From the NCBI RefSeq assembly GCF_000702305.1, contig NZ_JNLC01000017.1:186001-250000 (forward strand): a stretch of DNA of 64,000 nucleotides, written 5' to 3'. How positions within the stretch are numbered: position 1 is the stretch's first letter; every line of letters begins with the position of its first letter. Shown here one piece after another: positions 39,863 through 49,556 of the stretch. Below the pieces are notes generated by a model, which did not search any database, had not been told where the DNA came from, and worked only from the letters and a program-made list of their open reading frames with translations. The position numbers and the translations under genes are program-made. The DNA is from Allobosea sp. 117. GTDB lineage: Bacteria; Pseudomonadota; Alphaproteobacteria; Rhizobiales; Xanthobacteraceae.

Positions 39863-41050
39863 ATGGTCTATATTGCTCGCGTGAACGACCTTTCCGGCCC
39901 CCTGCAGACGCACTCCGTACTTGGACGCGTGAGCGTTCATCGCAGCTTCGCGCCGGCCGCCTGTGCCTGGCGCCAGTTGGAGAGCGAGGGGCTGCTCACC
40001 CCCTATCAGCATCTCGACTTCGTCGAGACGTGGTGGCGGGAGATCGGCCAGAAGGACAATCAGCGCCTTCTGATCGCGGTCGGGCGCGGTGCGCTGGACG
40101 AGCCCACCTTCCTCTGGCCGCTGAGGGAGCGGCGCGTCGGCCCGCTCGTGCTCGCCGAGCCGCTCGGGGGCAAGCATGCGAGCTATCATTTCGGACCCTG
40201 GAGCCCGCGCGTGCTGGCGGAAGGGCCAGCGGCCATCAGCGCGGCGGTCGCCCAGTTCGCCGCCGCCGCCCCGCATGTCGATGCGCTGATCCTGCCGCGG
40301 CAGGTCGCCGAATGGCGCGGGCACGCCAATCCCATGGTGGCGCTCTCGTCCTCCCCCTCGGTGTCGAACGCCTATCGCACCCGGCTGGAGGCGGACCCTG
40401 ATGCGCATATGCGCCGGGTGATGAGCCACGACGCGCGCAAGCAGGTGCGCTCCAAGACGCGCAAGTTCGAGGCCCTGCCCGGCTTCCGCGTCGTGCGGGC
40501 GAGCGAGCCCGGCGAGGTCGACCGCCTGCTGGACGCCTTCATGCGGCAGAAGGCGGAGCGTTTCGCCGAGCTCGGCATCGCCAATCCCTTCACCGTGCCC
40601 GGCACGCTCGACTTCTTCCGCCTGCTGGCGAATGAGACGCGCGACGAACCCTCCTTCTCCTTCGAGCTGCTCGGCCTCGAGGCGGGCGGCGAGGTACAGG
40701 CGGTCATGGGCGGGATCGGCGACGGCCGCCGCTTCTCGGCGATGATCAATTCATTCGCGGTGGAGCCCCATGGCCGGCTGACGCCGGGCTACGTGATCAC
40801 CGGGCTCCTGATCGCCGATCTCTGCCGTCGCGGGTACGAGGCCTTCGACCTCGGCGTCGGCGAGGCGCGCTACAAATCGCAGTTCTGCGATGAAACCGAG
40901 ACGCTGGTCGATGTGCGCATACCGCTCACGGCGGCGGGGCGCGCCTATTCCCGTGCCAGCCAGGAAGTGCAGCGGCTGAAGCGGACGGTGAAGCACACAC
41001 CGGCGCTGTGGAGCACGGTCTCCCGCCTGCGACGGGTCTGGACCTTCTAG
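39863..41050 (+). CDS. GNAT/FemAB-like acyltransferase (CelD/BcsL family)
   Basis: 395 aa, cytoplasmic, with the C-terminal acetyltransferase-like domain of the CelD/BcsL group: SHDARKQVRSKTRKFEAL, FAVEPHGRLTPGYVITGLL and YEAFDLGVGEARYKSQFC. Such proteins are common in exopolysaccharide or cellulose clusters and are thought to acylate sugar or lipid-linked intermediates; the donor and acceptor are not known. The ATG at 39863 was chosen; a GTG at 39881 is also possible. It is divergent from the deacetylase gene. Confidence 0.82.
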   Translation: MVYIARVNDLSGPLQTHSVLGRVSVHRSFAPAACAWRQLESEGLLTPYQHLDFVETWWREIGQKDNQRLLIAVGRGALDEPTFLWPLRERRVGPLVLAEPLGGKHASYHFGPWSPRVLAEGPAAISAAVAQFAAAAPHVDALILPRQVAEWRGHANPMVALSSSPSVSNAYRTRLEADPDAHMRRVMSHDARKQVRSKTRKFEALPGFRVVRASEPGEVDRLLDAFMRQKAERFAELGIANPFTVPGTLDFFRLLANETRDEPSFSFELLGLEAGGEVQAVMGGIGDGRRFSAMINSFAVEPHGRLTPGYVITGLLIADLCRRGYEAFDLGVGEARYKSQFCDETETLVDVRIPLTAAGRAYSRASQEVQRLKRTVKHTPALWSTVSRLRRVWTF

Positions 41051-41055
41051 AGCTG

Positions 41056-43206
41056 TTACGCCGCCTCGGCGGCCGTCGTCTCAGTGCTCTCAGCGAAGGT
41101 CACCATGGCGATGTCGCTGAAGCCGCGGCGGGCGAGCCCGTCGAAGGTCTCGACGGCGTCGGTCGCCGCTCCGCCCGGAGGCGTGACGAGGATCACCGTC
41201 GGCTTCAGCGCGGCGATGCGCTCGGCGCCCTCGACATGGCCGAGCGGCTGCGCGGCGACCACCACATGGTCATAGGTCTGGGCCAGGGCGCTGAGGATCA
41301 GGATCAGCCGGTCCGCGGAGGCCAGACCGTCCGGGTTGCTGCCGCCGCGGCCCGGCGGGATCACATGGCAGCGCGATCCGGTCTCGCGGTGGATCGCCTC
41401 GGAGAAGGTGGCGACACCGAACAGCAGGTCGGTGAGGCCGGGCGCGCGGGGGTCGGGCGTGAGCTGGTGCAGCGCCGCGGCATCGGTGTCGAGGCACACC
41501 AGGGCGCTGCGCCGGCCGGAAGCGGCGAGCGAACGGGCCAGCGCGAGGGCGCAGCGGCTGGCGCCGTCGTCCCCTTCCATGCCGGTCACCACGACGAGGC
41601 GCGCCTCGGCCTCGCGCAACTGGATCAGCCGCGTCAGGTCGGCGAGCGTGCTCTCCGGGGCGGAGGAGCCGTTCGCCATCGCCTTGTCGCCGAGGTTGTC
41701 GTCGGACGAGCGGCCGCCGATCCACGGCAGATGCTGCGGGCGCCCATTGTCGGCCGGGCCGGGAACCGGCGACGGCGTGCTGGGGCCGGTGGGGGCCGGC
41801 GCGCCGAAGATGGCGCTGCCGACGGACAGGGACGCGATCAAAAGGAAGGTGCCGAGCGTCACGATGAGGATGATGGGCACCTTCTTCGGGAAGGTCGGCT
41901 CGAGCGCGGGAGCGGCGCGCGAGATGATCCGCGCATCGGGCTGCACGGAGGCCGGGTCCTCGCGGGAGGCGGCGTCGCGATAGCGGCCGAGATAGCTTTC
42001 GAGCAGCTCGCGCTGGGCACGCGCCTCGCGCTCCAGCGCACGTAGCTGCACATCCTGCTCGCCGGCGACGCTCGCCTGCTTCTTGAGCTGGTCGAGCTGG
42101 TTGGCGATCTGCTCGGCGCGAACGCCGGCGATGCGGGCATCGTTTTCGAAGCTGCGGACCACCGCCTCCGCCTCGCGGCGGATCTGCTGCTCGAGGTCGG
42201 CAAGCTGCGCCCGCAATTCGCGGATGCGCGGGTGGCGCGGCAGCAGGGTCGCCGACTGCTCGGCGAGCGCCGCCTGCAGCAGGATGCGGCGCTCGACCAG
42301 CGCGCGGATGAGGCCGGAATTCAGCATGTCGGTCGATTCGATCGAACCGCCGCTCCGCAGCATGGAACGGATCGCCGCCGCCCTGCTTTCGGCATCGCCC
42401 TTCTGGGCGCGCGCGGTGGTGAGCTGGGTGGTCAGTTCGCCGAGCTGCTGCGCCGAGAGAGTGACGCCGCCGGCGCCGACATAGAGATTCGCCTGCGAAC
42501 GGAAGGCTTCGACCTTCGCCTCGGCTTCCGCTACGCGCGGACGCAGGCTGGCGATCTCGTTGGACAGCCACTGCGTGCTCTGCCGGGTCGCGGCGGCGCG
42601 CGAGACCTGCTGCAGGCGCAGATAGGCGTCGGCAACGGCATTGGCGATGCGCGCCGCGAGCTCGGCATTGGTCGAGGTGAACTCGATGACGATCACGCGG
42701 GACAGGTCGACGTGATAGGCGTGCAGGTTCTTCTGGAAGGCCGCGAGAACCCGCTCTTCCTGCGTCTGCACCGACGGGCCGACATTGATGCCGAGCCAGT
42801 TGAGGACGCGGATGAGCCTGCCCGGCTTCTGGGCGAATTCGGGAAGCTGGTCGAGCTTCAGTTCCTGGATCACCTCCCGCGCCAGATCGCGCGAGGAAAT
42901 GACCTGCACCTGGCTCAGGATCGCCTCGGGATTGACGACGTCACTGCCCTGCCCCAACGAGTCGCTGGCCGGCCGGTTGAAGACCGTCTGCCCGCTCTCG
43001 ATCAGGACGCGGGCTTCCGAGGAGTAGTAGGGCGCGATGAAATTCACCGCGACCGCGGCCAGCAGCCCGACGACGATCGTCGGTATGATGATCCGAAACC
43101 GCCGCCGCCAGAGGTGGCGACCGAGGGCGCGCACGTCGATCTCCCGTCCGCCTTCGGCGTAGGGCGACGATTCCCGGGGAAGACTCGCATTCTCGATGTT
43201 CGACAT
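41056..43206 (-). CDS. Exopolysaccharide co-polymerase, Wzz domain fused to degenerate BY-kinase domain
   Basis: 716 aa. A Wzz-type chain-length domain spans two membrane segments (about 37-59 and 442-468) with a coiled-coil-rich periplasmic part between them (LRAQLADLEQQIRREAEAV and neighbours). The cytoplasmic C-terminus (about 538-710) has the fold of a BY tyrosine kinase but its nucleotide motifs are lost: GMEGDDGASR in place of a P-loop with Lys, CLDTDAA at Walker A', and VVVAAQPLG without the Walker B Asp. No C-terminal tyrosine cluster is present. It probably sets polymer length without autophosphorylation. It is divergent from the Wza-like gene. Confidence 0.88.
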   Translation of the reverse strand: MSNIENASLPRESSPYAEGGREIDVRALGRHLWRRRFRIIIPTIVVGLLAAVAVNFIAPYYSSEARVLIESGQTVFNRPASDSLGQGSDVVNPEAILSQVQVISSRDLAREVIQELKLDQLPEFAQKPGRLIRVLNWLGINVGPSVQTQEERVLAAFQKNLHAYHVDLSRVIVIEFTSTNAELAARIANAVADAYLRLQQVSRAAATRQSTQWLSNEIASLRPRVAEAEAKVEAFRSQANLYVGAGGVTLSAQQLGELTTQLTTARAQKGDAESRAAAIRSMLRSGGSIESTDMLNSGLIRALVERRILLQAALAEQSATLLPRHPRIRELRAQLADLEQQIRREAEAVVRSFENDARIAGVRAEQIANQLDQLKKQASVAGEQDVQLRALEREARAQRELLESYLGRYRDAASREDPASVQPDARIISRAAPALEPTFPKKVPIILIVTLGTFLLIASLSVGSAIFGAPAPTGPSTPSPVPGPADNGRPQHLPWIGGRSSDDNLGDKAMANGSSAPESTLADLTRLIQLREAEARLVVVTGMEGDDGASRCALALARSLAASGRRSALVCLDTDAAALHQLTPDPRAPGLTDLLFGVATFSEAIHRETGSRCHVIPPGRGGSNPDGLASADRLILILSALAQTYDHVVVAAQPLGHVEGAERIAALKPTVILVTPPGGAATDAVETFDGLARRGFSDIAMVTFAESTETTAAEAA

Positions 43207-43329
43207 GGCGGCATAGTGCGAGATGTTGGTTTCCACCACGTTAAGGATGCGACATCCGCCGGTTACCAATCATTAACCATGGCGCGGCACTACTGCATTG
43301 CATTCAAGAACTGGGGCCGGGGATTCTTC

Positions 43330-43878
43330 ATGTATGCGCGCCTTGCGGTGGTGCTGTTGAGCCTGCTGATTTCGGCGTGTGCGTCGCGTCAGGCGATAAC
43401 GGTCGATCCGGCTTTCGAGGCCCCCTACACGCTCGACGCCGGCGACCGGCTGCGCGTCGTCGTGTTCGGCCAGGCCAGCCTGTCGAACACCTATGCGGTC
43501 GACGCCTCCGGCAAGATCGCGATGCCGCTCGTCGGTATGATCGAGGCGCGCGGGCGGACGACCTCGGAAATGCAGAAGGCCATCCAGGCGAAGCTGAGCC
43601 AGGGTTTCGTGCGCGATCCGAACGTCGCGGTCGAGGTCGAGACCTACCGGCCCTTCTTCGTGCTCGGCGAGGTGACCAATGCAGGCCAGTTTCCCTATGT
43701 CGCCAATCTGACGGTGGAGACCGCCGTTGCCATCGCCGGCGGATATTCTCCGCGCGCGGTAAGGGATTCTGCACGGCTTTCACGCAATGTTGACGGCCAG
43801 ATCGTCACCGCGACGGTGCCCTCCACCTATCCGGTTCGCCCCGGCGACACCGTCAACATCCAGGAACGCTGGTTCTGA
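43330..43878 (+). CDS. Wza-like polysaccharide export lipoprotein
   Basis: 182 aa. A lipoprotein signal peptide ends at the lipobox LISAC (Cys 17). The polysaccharide export domain is LDAGDRLRVVVFGQ...SGKIAMPLVGMIEARG, followed by a SLBB-like segment (FFVLGEVTNAGQFPYV...VAIAGGYSPRA). It should form the outer membrane channel with the co-polymerase encoded divergently. It is shorter than E. coli Wza (about 380 aa), having one SLBB unit. The ATG at 43330 gives a clean signal peptide; an ATG at 43279 would add 17 residues. Confidence 0.88.
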   Translation: MYARLAVVLLSLLISACASRQAITVDPAFEAPYTLDAGDRLRVVVFGQASLSNTYAVDASGKIAMPLVGMIEARGRTTSEMQKAIQAKLSQGFVRDPNVAVEVETYRPFFVLGEVTNAGQFPYVANLTVETAVAIAGGYSPRAVRDSARLSRNVDGQIVTATVPSTYPVRPGDTVNIQERWF

Positions 43879-43880
43879 TC

Positions 43881-45005
43881 ATGGACGCGTCCGAACGCCC
43901 GCTGCGCATTCTGCATGTGCTCCGGGCGCCCGTCGGCGGCTTGTTCCGCCATGTGCTGGACCTTGCCGCCGCGCAGGCCGAGCGCGGGCACCGCGTCGGT
44001 ATTCTCGCCGATTCGATCACCGGCGGAGCGCGCGGCGCCGAACAGTTGGCGCGGATCGCGCCGGAGATGGCGCTCGGCGTGAAGCGAATCCCGATGAACC
44101 GCCTGCCGAGCCCGCTCGACATCCCCGCCATCTGGAAGGCTTCGGCCCATGCGCGGGCCGTCAAGGCCGACATCATCCATGGCCACGGCGCCAAGGGCGG
44201 TCTCTATGCCCGTCTCGCCCGCGGCGGGGCGGCGACGGCCTATACGCCGCACGGCGGCAGCCTGAACTTCAACCGGAACACCCCGGCCGGGTTTCTCTAT
44301 CTGAGCTGCGAGTCGGCGCTGCGCGCCTTTACCGACATCTCCCTGTTCGAGAGCGCCTACGCCCGCAACGTCTACGAGGCGAAGATCGGCAGGCCGCACG
44401 GCGTGCAGCGCATCGTGCACAACGGCATCGCACCCGCCGAGTTCACGCCGGTCGAGCCGGCCGCCGACGCGACCGACCTGATCTTCATCGGCGAGATGGC
44501 GGTGCGCAAGGGCGTCGACATCCTGTTCCAGGCGCTGAACCGCCTGAATGCCCGCAACGTCCGGCTGACCCTCACCGCGGTCGGCTCGGGACCGGAGGAA
44601 GAGGCGCTCAAGCTTCTTTCGCAGGAACTCGGACTGTCCGGCCAGATCACCTTCCGCCCTCCGATGAACGCCCGGCAGGCCTTCGCGCTCGGCCGGGTGC
44701 TGGTCGTGCCGTCACGGGCCGAGTCGCTGCCCTACATCGTCCTCGAAGGCCTCGCGGCGGGCCGGCCGATGGTCGCGACGAATGTCGGCGGCATGCCGGA
44801 GATCTTCGGTCCCCATACCGATTCACTGGTTCCGGCCGGTGATGTCGAGGCGCTCGCCGCGGCGATCAGCAAGGATCCCGGCGCCCTTGCCGCCCAGACC
44901 GCGGACCTGCGCGATTTCGTGAAACGCGGCTTTTCCATCAGCGCGATGTGCGATGGGATTATGGATGCTTACCGCGCAGGGTTAGATTTGCGACATTCGG
45001 CTTAA
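43881..45005 (+). CDS. Glycosyltransferase family 4
   Basis: 374 aa GT-B fold enzyme. The N-terminal LHVLRAPVGGLFRHVLDLA has the acceptor-site GG motif, and the C-terminal nucleotide-sugar motif is SRAESLPYIVLEGLAAGRP, with the EX7E pair of retaining enzymes. It should add a sugar to the lipid-linked repeat unit in the cytoplasm. It starts 2 nt after the Wza-like stop codon, so the two are coupled. The sugar is unknown. Confidence 0.92.
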   Translation: MDASERPLRILHVLRAPVGGLFRHVLDLAAAQAERGHRVGILADSITGGARGAEQLARIAPEMALGVKRIPMNRLPSPLDIPAIWKASAHARAVKADIIHGHGAKGGLYARLARGGAATAYTPHGGSLNFNRNTPAGFLYLSCESALRAFTDISLFESAYARNVYEAKIGRPHGVQRIVHNGIAPAEFTPVEPAADATDLIFIGEMAVRKGVDILFQALNRLNARNVRLTLTAVGSGPEEEALKLLSQELGLSGQITFRPPMNARQAFALGRVLVVPSRAESLPYIVLEGLAAGRPMVATNVGGMPEIFGPHTDSLVPAGDVEALAAAISKDPGALAAQTADLRDFVKRGFSISAMCDGIMDAYRAGLDLRHSA

Positions 45006-45089
45006 TTATTGCTCGACCGGAAGCTGGCATGATCCGTCCGCGCTTGAGGGGGCGGGCAGTTTCGACCGGCCGATGGGATTGCATTCAAT

Positions 45090-46637
45090 ATGACCGATGA
45101 AAATTCGCGTGGACCGTTGCAGGCATCCGCCATCGACGTGTCGTCGCTGGGGCGTGCCCGCAATACGTCGGGCCCGACAATCGAACTCGGCCCGCTCGCC
45201 GCGCAGATCGCCGCCCGGCCGGTCGTTCCGGCGATATCGCGCGTCGTGCTGGCGGGCGCCGTGCGCCTGGTCGATTTCGCGCTGATCACGCTCGTCGGCC
45301 TCGCGCTGCAGCTCGCCTACGTCTTTCCGGTCGAGGGCATTCCGCTCTCCTATGTGATCGCCATTCCGGCGACCGCCCTGCTCGCGGTCGCCTCCTTTCA
45401 GACCGCCCGCGTCTACGACGTGAGCACGCTGCATCAGATCGTGCCACAGCTCGGGCGCATCGCCGCCGCCTGGGCAGCCGCCTTCGCGATCGCGCTCGCG
45501 GTCGTGTTCTTCGCCAAGCTCGACGGCATGTTCTCGCGCGTGTGGCTGACCACATGGTTCTTCGCCGGCTTCTTCGCGATCATCGCCGAGCGCAGCATCC
45601 TCGCGCGGCTGACATCGCACTGGATCGCCGAGGGTCGCCTGACCCGGCGCACCGTCATCGTGGGCGGCGGCGAAGCGGGCGAGGAGCTGATCGAGGCGAT
45701 CCAGGACGACGAGCATGGCGACGTCGAGATCATCGGCTTCTTCGACGACCGCAGCGACGACCGCTCGCCACCCATGCTGCGCGGCATCGCCAAGCTCGGC
45801 ACGGTCGACGACCTCGTCGAGTTCGCCCGCCTCACCCGCATCGACCTGCTGATCGTCTCGTTGCCGGTCACCGCCGAGGAGCGGGTGCTGGAGATGCTCA
45901 AGAAGCTGTGGGTGCTGCCCGTCGACATCCACCTGTCCGCCCATTCTAGCCGGCTGCGGCTGCGCCCCCGCTCCTATTCCTATATCGGCTCGGTGCCGGT
46001 GCTGCCGATCTACGACAAGCCGATCGCGGACTGGGACGTGGTGCAGAAATGGCTGTTCGACCGCATCGTCGGCGGGCTGATGCTGCTCGCCTTGTCGCCG
46101 GTGATGCTCGCCGTCGCCATCGCGGTGAAGCTCGACAGCCGAGGCCCGGTATTCTTCCGCCAGCGGCGCTACGGCTTCAACAACGAGCTGATCGAGGTGT
46201 TCAAGTTCCGGTCCATGTATGTGGACCAGAACGACGCCACGGCGGCGAAGCTGGTGACCAAGGGCGATCCAAGGGTGACGCGCGTCGGCCGCTTCATCCG
46301 CAAGACCAGCCTCGACGAGCTGCCGCAGCTCATCAACGTGGCGATCTTCGGCAATCTGTCGCTGGTCGGCCCCCGCCCCCACGCCCTGCACGCCAAGGCC
46401 GAGAACAAGCTCTACAACGACGTCGTGGACGGCTATTTCGCCCGCCACCGGGTGAAGCCGGGGATCACCGGCTGGGCGCAGATCAATGGCTGGCGCGGGG
46501 AGACCGACACCAGCGAGAAGATCCAGAAGCGCGTCGAGTATGATCTGTTCTACATCGAGAACTGGTCGGTGCTGTTCGACCTGATCATCCTGATACGCAC
46601 CCCCTTCGCGCTGCTGAAGACCGACAACGCCTACTGA
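45090..46637 (+). CDS. Undecaprenyl-phosphate glycosylphosphotransferase (WcaJ-like)
   Basis: 515 aa. Four N-terminal membrane segments and a nucleotide-fold domain ([16 protein letters not shown]) precede a reentrant helix and the catalytic sugar-transferase domain with [32 protein letters not shown] and [13 protein letters not shown]. It starts each exopolysaccharide repeat unit by moving a hexose-1-phosphate, often glucose, onto undecaprenyl phosphate. The context (co-polymerase, Wza-like channel, GT4) supports this. Flippase and polymerase genes are not in the window. Confidence 0.93.
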   Translation: MTDENSRGPLQASAIDVSSLGRARNTSGPTIELGPLAAQIAARPVVPAISRVVLAGAVRLVDFALITLVGLALQLAYVFPVEGIPLSYVIAIPATALLAVASFQTARVYDVSTLHQIVPQLGRIAAAWAAAFAIALAVVFFAKLDGMFSRVWLTTWFFAGFFAIIAERSILARLTSHWIAEGRLTRRTVIVGGGEAGEELIEAIQDDEHGDVEIIGFFDDRSDDRSPPMLRGIAKLGTVDDLVEFARLTRIDLLIVSLPVTAEERVLEMLKKLWVLPVDIHLSAHSSRLRLRPRSYSYIGSVPVLPIYDKPIADWDVVQKWLFDRIVGGLMLLALSPVMLAVAIAVKLDSRGPVFFRQRRYGFNNELIEVFKFRSMYVDQNDATAAKLVTKGDPRVTRVGRFIRKTSLDELPQLINVAIFGNLSLVGPRPHALHAKAENKLYNDVVDGYFARHRVKPGITGWAQINGWRGETDTSEKIQKRVEYDLFYIENWSVLFDLIILIRTPFALLKTDNAY

Positions 46638-46649
46638 AAGGCGCGCCGC

Positions 46650-47081
46650 TCAGGGCGCGACGAGGTAGTGCTGGCCCCACTCGTCCTTCGGGATGGCGTC
46701 GCCGAGCGAATAGTCGAAGGAGCGGACGTCGAGACCGTCGGCCGTCGTCTCGCACTGATAGGACATGTGGTACCAGGTGCTGCCGCTGCGGATCGCCGCG
46801 CCGGGCGCCTTGATGGTCGAGCCGGTGATCTTGGTGTCCTTGTAGGCATAGGCGACCAGCTCGTCGGGCTTCATGTCCCTGTGGTCGCGGCCGACCTCGC
46901 CCATGCCGCGCGCATTGCAGCGCTGCTCGATGCGGGCGGTGGGATCGAGCTCCAGCATCTCGTTTTCGCGCACGCCCTTGTCGCGCGCCGCGGCGGTCTC
47001 GGTGCCCGAGCGCTTCGCCTCGGCGGCGGAGCTGGCGATCGCCATTGCCGCCGCCAGAATCAAGAGGGTGTGACGCTGCAT
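46650..47081 (-). CDS. DUF930 family secreted protein
   Basis: 143 aa. A signal peptide (1-22, ending AAEAK) leads to the DUF930 domain with MLELDPTARIEQRCNARGM, AAIRSGSTWYHMSYQCE and VRSFDYSLGDAIPKDEW. Two cysteines, probably paired, are conserved in the family, which is mainly from Rhizobiales. Function unknown. It lies between the exopolysaccharide genes and tRNA-Pro. Confidence 0.82.
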   Translation of the reverse strand: MQRHTLLILAAAMAIASSAAEAKRSGTETAAARDKGVRENEMLELDPTARIEQRCNARGMGEVGRDHRDMKPDELVAYAYKDTKITGSTIKAPGAAIRSGSTWYHMSYQCETTADGLDVRSFDYSLGDAIPKDEWGQHYLVAP

Positions 47082-47209
47082 GCCGCTGCCCTATGTTCGA
47101 ACCTGTCGCCACCTTCTCGCGAACGGATGTGGCGGCACTGCGTCGAACCGCGCCGGCGAAGGCCCGTTCGGCCCGCCACCGGATACCCGCATGTGGGGCG
47201 AGATGAGAA

Positions 47210-47287
47210 TGGTCGGAGCGAGAGGATTTGAACCTCCGACCCCCAGTCCCCCAGACTGGTGCGCTAACCGGGCTGCGCTACGCTCCG
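47210..47287 (-). tRNA. tRNA-Pro(GGG)
   Basis: The reverse complement gives acceptor CGGAGCG/CGCTCCG, D stem GCGC/GCGC, anticodon arm CCAGT-CTGGGGG-ACTGG with anticodon GGG, and T arm GGAGG-TTCAAAT-CCTCT. The discriminator is A and CCA is encoded (47210-47212). Without CCA the gene is 75 nt. Confidence 0.95.
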
Positions 47288-47379
47288 ACGGAAACGGCGC
47301 GGACTATAGTGATAAGGTCCTGCCGGCGCAACAGCCGGAAAAGCGTTGCAAACACTGAAATCGAGACCGGGCTTTCGCG

Positions 47380-48048
47380 ATGCACCATCACGCTCACGCT
47401 GCTTCCGCGACCGACGAGGCCGATGCCGCGCCGCTGCTGATTCCCGAGAGCGCGGAGATGCTGGCCCGGCTCGAGCAACGCCGCTCGGTGCCGCTGCGCT
47501 CGCTCGCTGAACCCGGCCCGACCGCCGGCGAGCTCGATCGCATGCTGCGGCTCGCGGCGCGGGTGCCGGACCATGGCCGGCTGGTGCCGTGGCGATTCGT
47601 GGTGATCGAGGGCGAGGCGCGTCGCGCGCTCGGCGCGCGGCTCGACGCGCTCTATGCCCGGCAGAACCCCGGCCTCGCGCCGGCGAAGTCGGACATGTGG
47701 ACGCTCTATTTGATGCGCGCGCCGGTCACCGTCGTCGTGGTCAGCCGGCCCGATCCGGGCGCGAAAGTGCCGGAATGGAACCAGGTGCTGTCCGCCGGGG
47801 CAGCCGGCATGGCACTGACGGTGGCGGCGAGCGCCATGGGGTTCGCCACGCAATGGCTGCTCAAGTGGCCGGGCCGCGACCGCGAGGCCGCCACCCTCCT
47901 CGGCGTCTCAGCCGGCGAGAGCGTCGCCGGCTTCATCCATATCGGCCGGCCGACGCGGCTCGCCGAGGACCGGCCCCGGCCGGACCCGGCGAGCATCGTC
48001 ACCCGCTGGAGCGCGGATCAGTCCTCGATGTCGAACGACACGCCCTGA
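47380..48048 (+). CDS. Nitroreductase family protein (YdjA-like)
   Basis: 222 aa FMN oxidoreductase. FMN contacts are in LEQRRSVPLRSL and AARVPDHGRLVPWRF; SAGAAGMALTVAASAMGFATQWL is the dimer core (quoted as AGMALTVAASAMGFATQWL). This arrangement fits the minimal YdjA-type nitroreductases. It reduces unknown nitro or quinone substrates with NAD(P)H. Its last 31 nt overlap the end of the convergent ALDH7 gene. Confidence 0.88.
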   Translation: MHHHAHAASATDEADAAPLLIPESAEMLARLEQRRSVPLRSLAEPGPTAGELDRMLRLAARVPDHGRLVPWRFVVIEGEARRALGARLDALYARQNPGLAPAKSDMWTLYLMRAPVTVVVVSRPDPGAKVPEWNQVLSAGAAGMALTVAASAMGFATQWLLKWPGRDREAATLLGVSAGESVAGFIHIGRPTRLAEDRPRPDPASIVTRWSADQSSMSNDTP

Positions 48049-49556
48049 GCCAGCGGCAGGGTGCGCGAGTAGTTGATGGTGTTGGTGGCGCGCCGCATAT
48101 AGGCCTTCCACGCGTCGGAGCCCGCTTCGCGCCCGCCGCCGGTCTCCTTCTCGCCGCCGAAGGCGCCGCCGATCTCGGCGCCGGACGGGCCGATATTCAC
48201 GTTCGCAATGCCGCAGTCCGAGCCTTCCGCCGAGACGAAGGCCTCGGCCTCGCGCATGTCGTTGGTGAAGATCGAGGAGGACAGGCCCTGCGGCACGTCG
48301 TTCTGCAGGGCGATCGCCTCCGGCAGCCCGGTGACGCGCAGCACATAGAGGATCGGCGCGAAGGTCTCCTGACGCACGATGTCCGCCTGCTCGTCGATCT
48401 CGACGAGGGCGGGACGCACGTAATAGGCGCCCGATGCGCGGTCGGCATGGACGCGCTCGCCGCCATGCACGCGGGCGCCGGCGGCGCGGGCGGCGTCGAG
48501 CGCCTTCTGCATGCCGGCGAAGGACGCCTCGTCGATCAGCGGGCCGATCAGCGTGCCCGGCGCGCGGGGATCGCCGATCGCCACCGAGCCATAGGCCTTG
48601 ATCAGGCGCGGCACGAGCGTGTCGTAGACGCTCTCATGCACGATCAGACGCCGCAGCGTGGTGCAACGCTGGCCGGCGGTGCCCATGGCAGCGAAGGCGA
48701 TGCCGCGCAGCGCGATGTCGAGGTCGGCCGAGGGGCAGACGATGGCGGCATTGTTGCCGCCGAGCTCCAGGATCGAACGGCCGAAGCGGCGCGCCACGCG
48801 CTCGCCGACGATCCTTCCCATGCGGGTGGAGCCGGTCGCGGAGATCACCGGCACGCGGGCATCGTCCACCAGCGCGGCGCCAACCTCGCCGGCGCCGACG
48901 AGCACCTGCGACAGGCCCGCGGGGGCATCGCCGAAGCGGGCGGCGGCGCGCTCGAACAGCGCCTGCACGGCGAGCGCGGTAAGCGGCGTCTTCTCCGACG
49001 GCTTCCACAGCACGCTGTCGCCGCAGACGAAGGCGAGCGCGGCGTTCCACGACCACACCGCGACCGGGAAGTTGAAGGCGGTTACCACGCCGACCGGCCC
49101 GACCGGGTGCCAGGTCTCCATCATGCGATGGCCCGGCCGCTCGGAGGCGATGGTGAGGCCATAGAGCTGGCGCGAGAGGCCGACCGCGAAATCGCAGATG
49201 TCGATCATCTCCTGCACCTCGCCGAGGCCCTCGGAGACGATCTTGCCGGCTTCCAGCGTGACGAGGCGGCCGAGCGCGGTCTTGTGCGCGCGCAGCTCCT
49301 CGCCGAGCAGGCGGACGAGCTCGCCACGGCGCGGCGCCGGCACGGTGCGCCAGGCGCGGAACGCCTCGACCGAGCGGGCCACGGCGGCGGCGACATCCGC
49401 GACGGACGCGTCGCTCACCTGGGCGACGACCTCGCCCGTCACCGGCGAGCGCACCGCTCGCCCCCCACCCTGCCAGGCGGAGGCCGGCACGCCCATGCCG
49501 TTGAGCAGCTCGGCAACCTCGGTCGCGGCGTCGTTCAGATTGGGCTGGATGGTCAT
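48018..49556 (-). CDS. ALDH7-family aldehyde dehydrogenase (piperideine-6-carboxylate / aminoadipate semialdehyde type)
   Basis: 512 aa. Catalytic Glu is in LELGGNNAAIV, and the nucleophile Cys in GTAGQRCTTLRRLIVHE, both typical of ALDH7 (antiquitin, bacterial AmaB/Pcd). The C-terminal ending KAYMRRATNTINYS is also characteristic. The expected role is oxidation of alpha-aminoadipate semialdehyde in lysine breakdown. No other lysine-pathway gene is next to it, though an amino-acid-binding protein and DadA-like gene lie 9 kb away. Confidence 0.9.
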   Translation of the reverse strand: MTIQPNLNDAATEVAELLNGMGVPASAWQGGGRAVRSPVTGEVVAQVSDASVADVAAAVARSVEAFRAWRTVPAPRRGELVRLLGEELRAHKTALGRLVTLEAGKIVSEGLGEVQEMIDICDFAVGLSRQLYGLTIASERPGHRMMETWHPVGPVGVVTAFNFPVAVWSWNAALAFVCGDSVLWKPSEKTPLTALAVQALFERAAARFGDAPAGLSQVLVGAGEVGAALVDDARVPVISATGSTRMGRIVGERVARRFGRSILELGGNNAAIVCPSADLDIALRGIAFAAMGTAGQRCTTLRRLIVHESVYDTLVPRLIKAYGSVAIGDPRAPGTLIGPLIDEASFAGMQKALDAARAAGARVHGGERVHADRASGAYYVRPALVEIDEQADIVRQETFAPILYVLRVTGLPEAIALQNDVPQGLSSSIFTNDMREAEAFVSAEGSDCGIANVNIGPSGAEIGGAFGGEKETGGGREAGSDAWKAYMRRATNTINYSRTLPLAQGVSFDIED

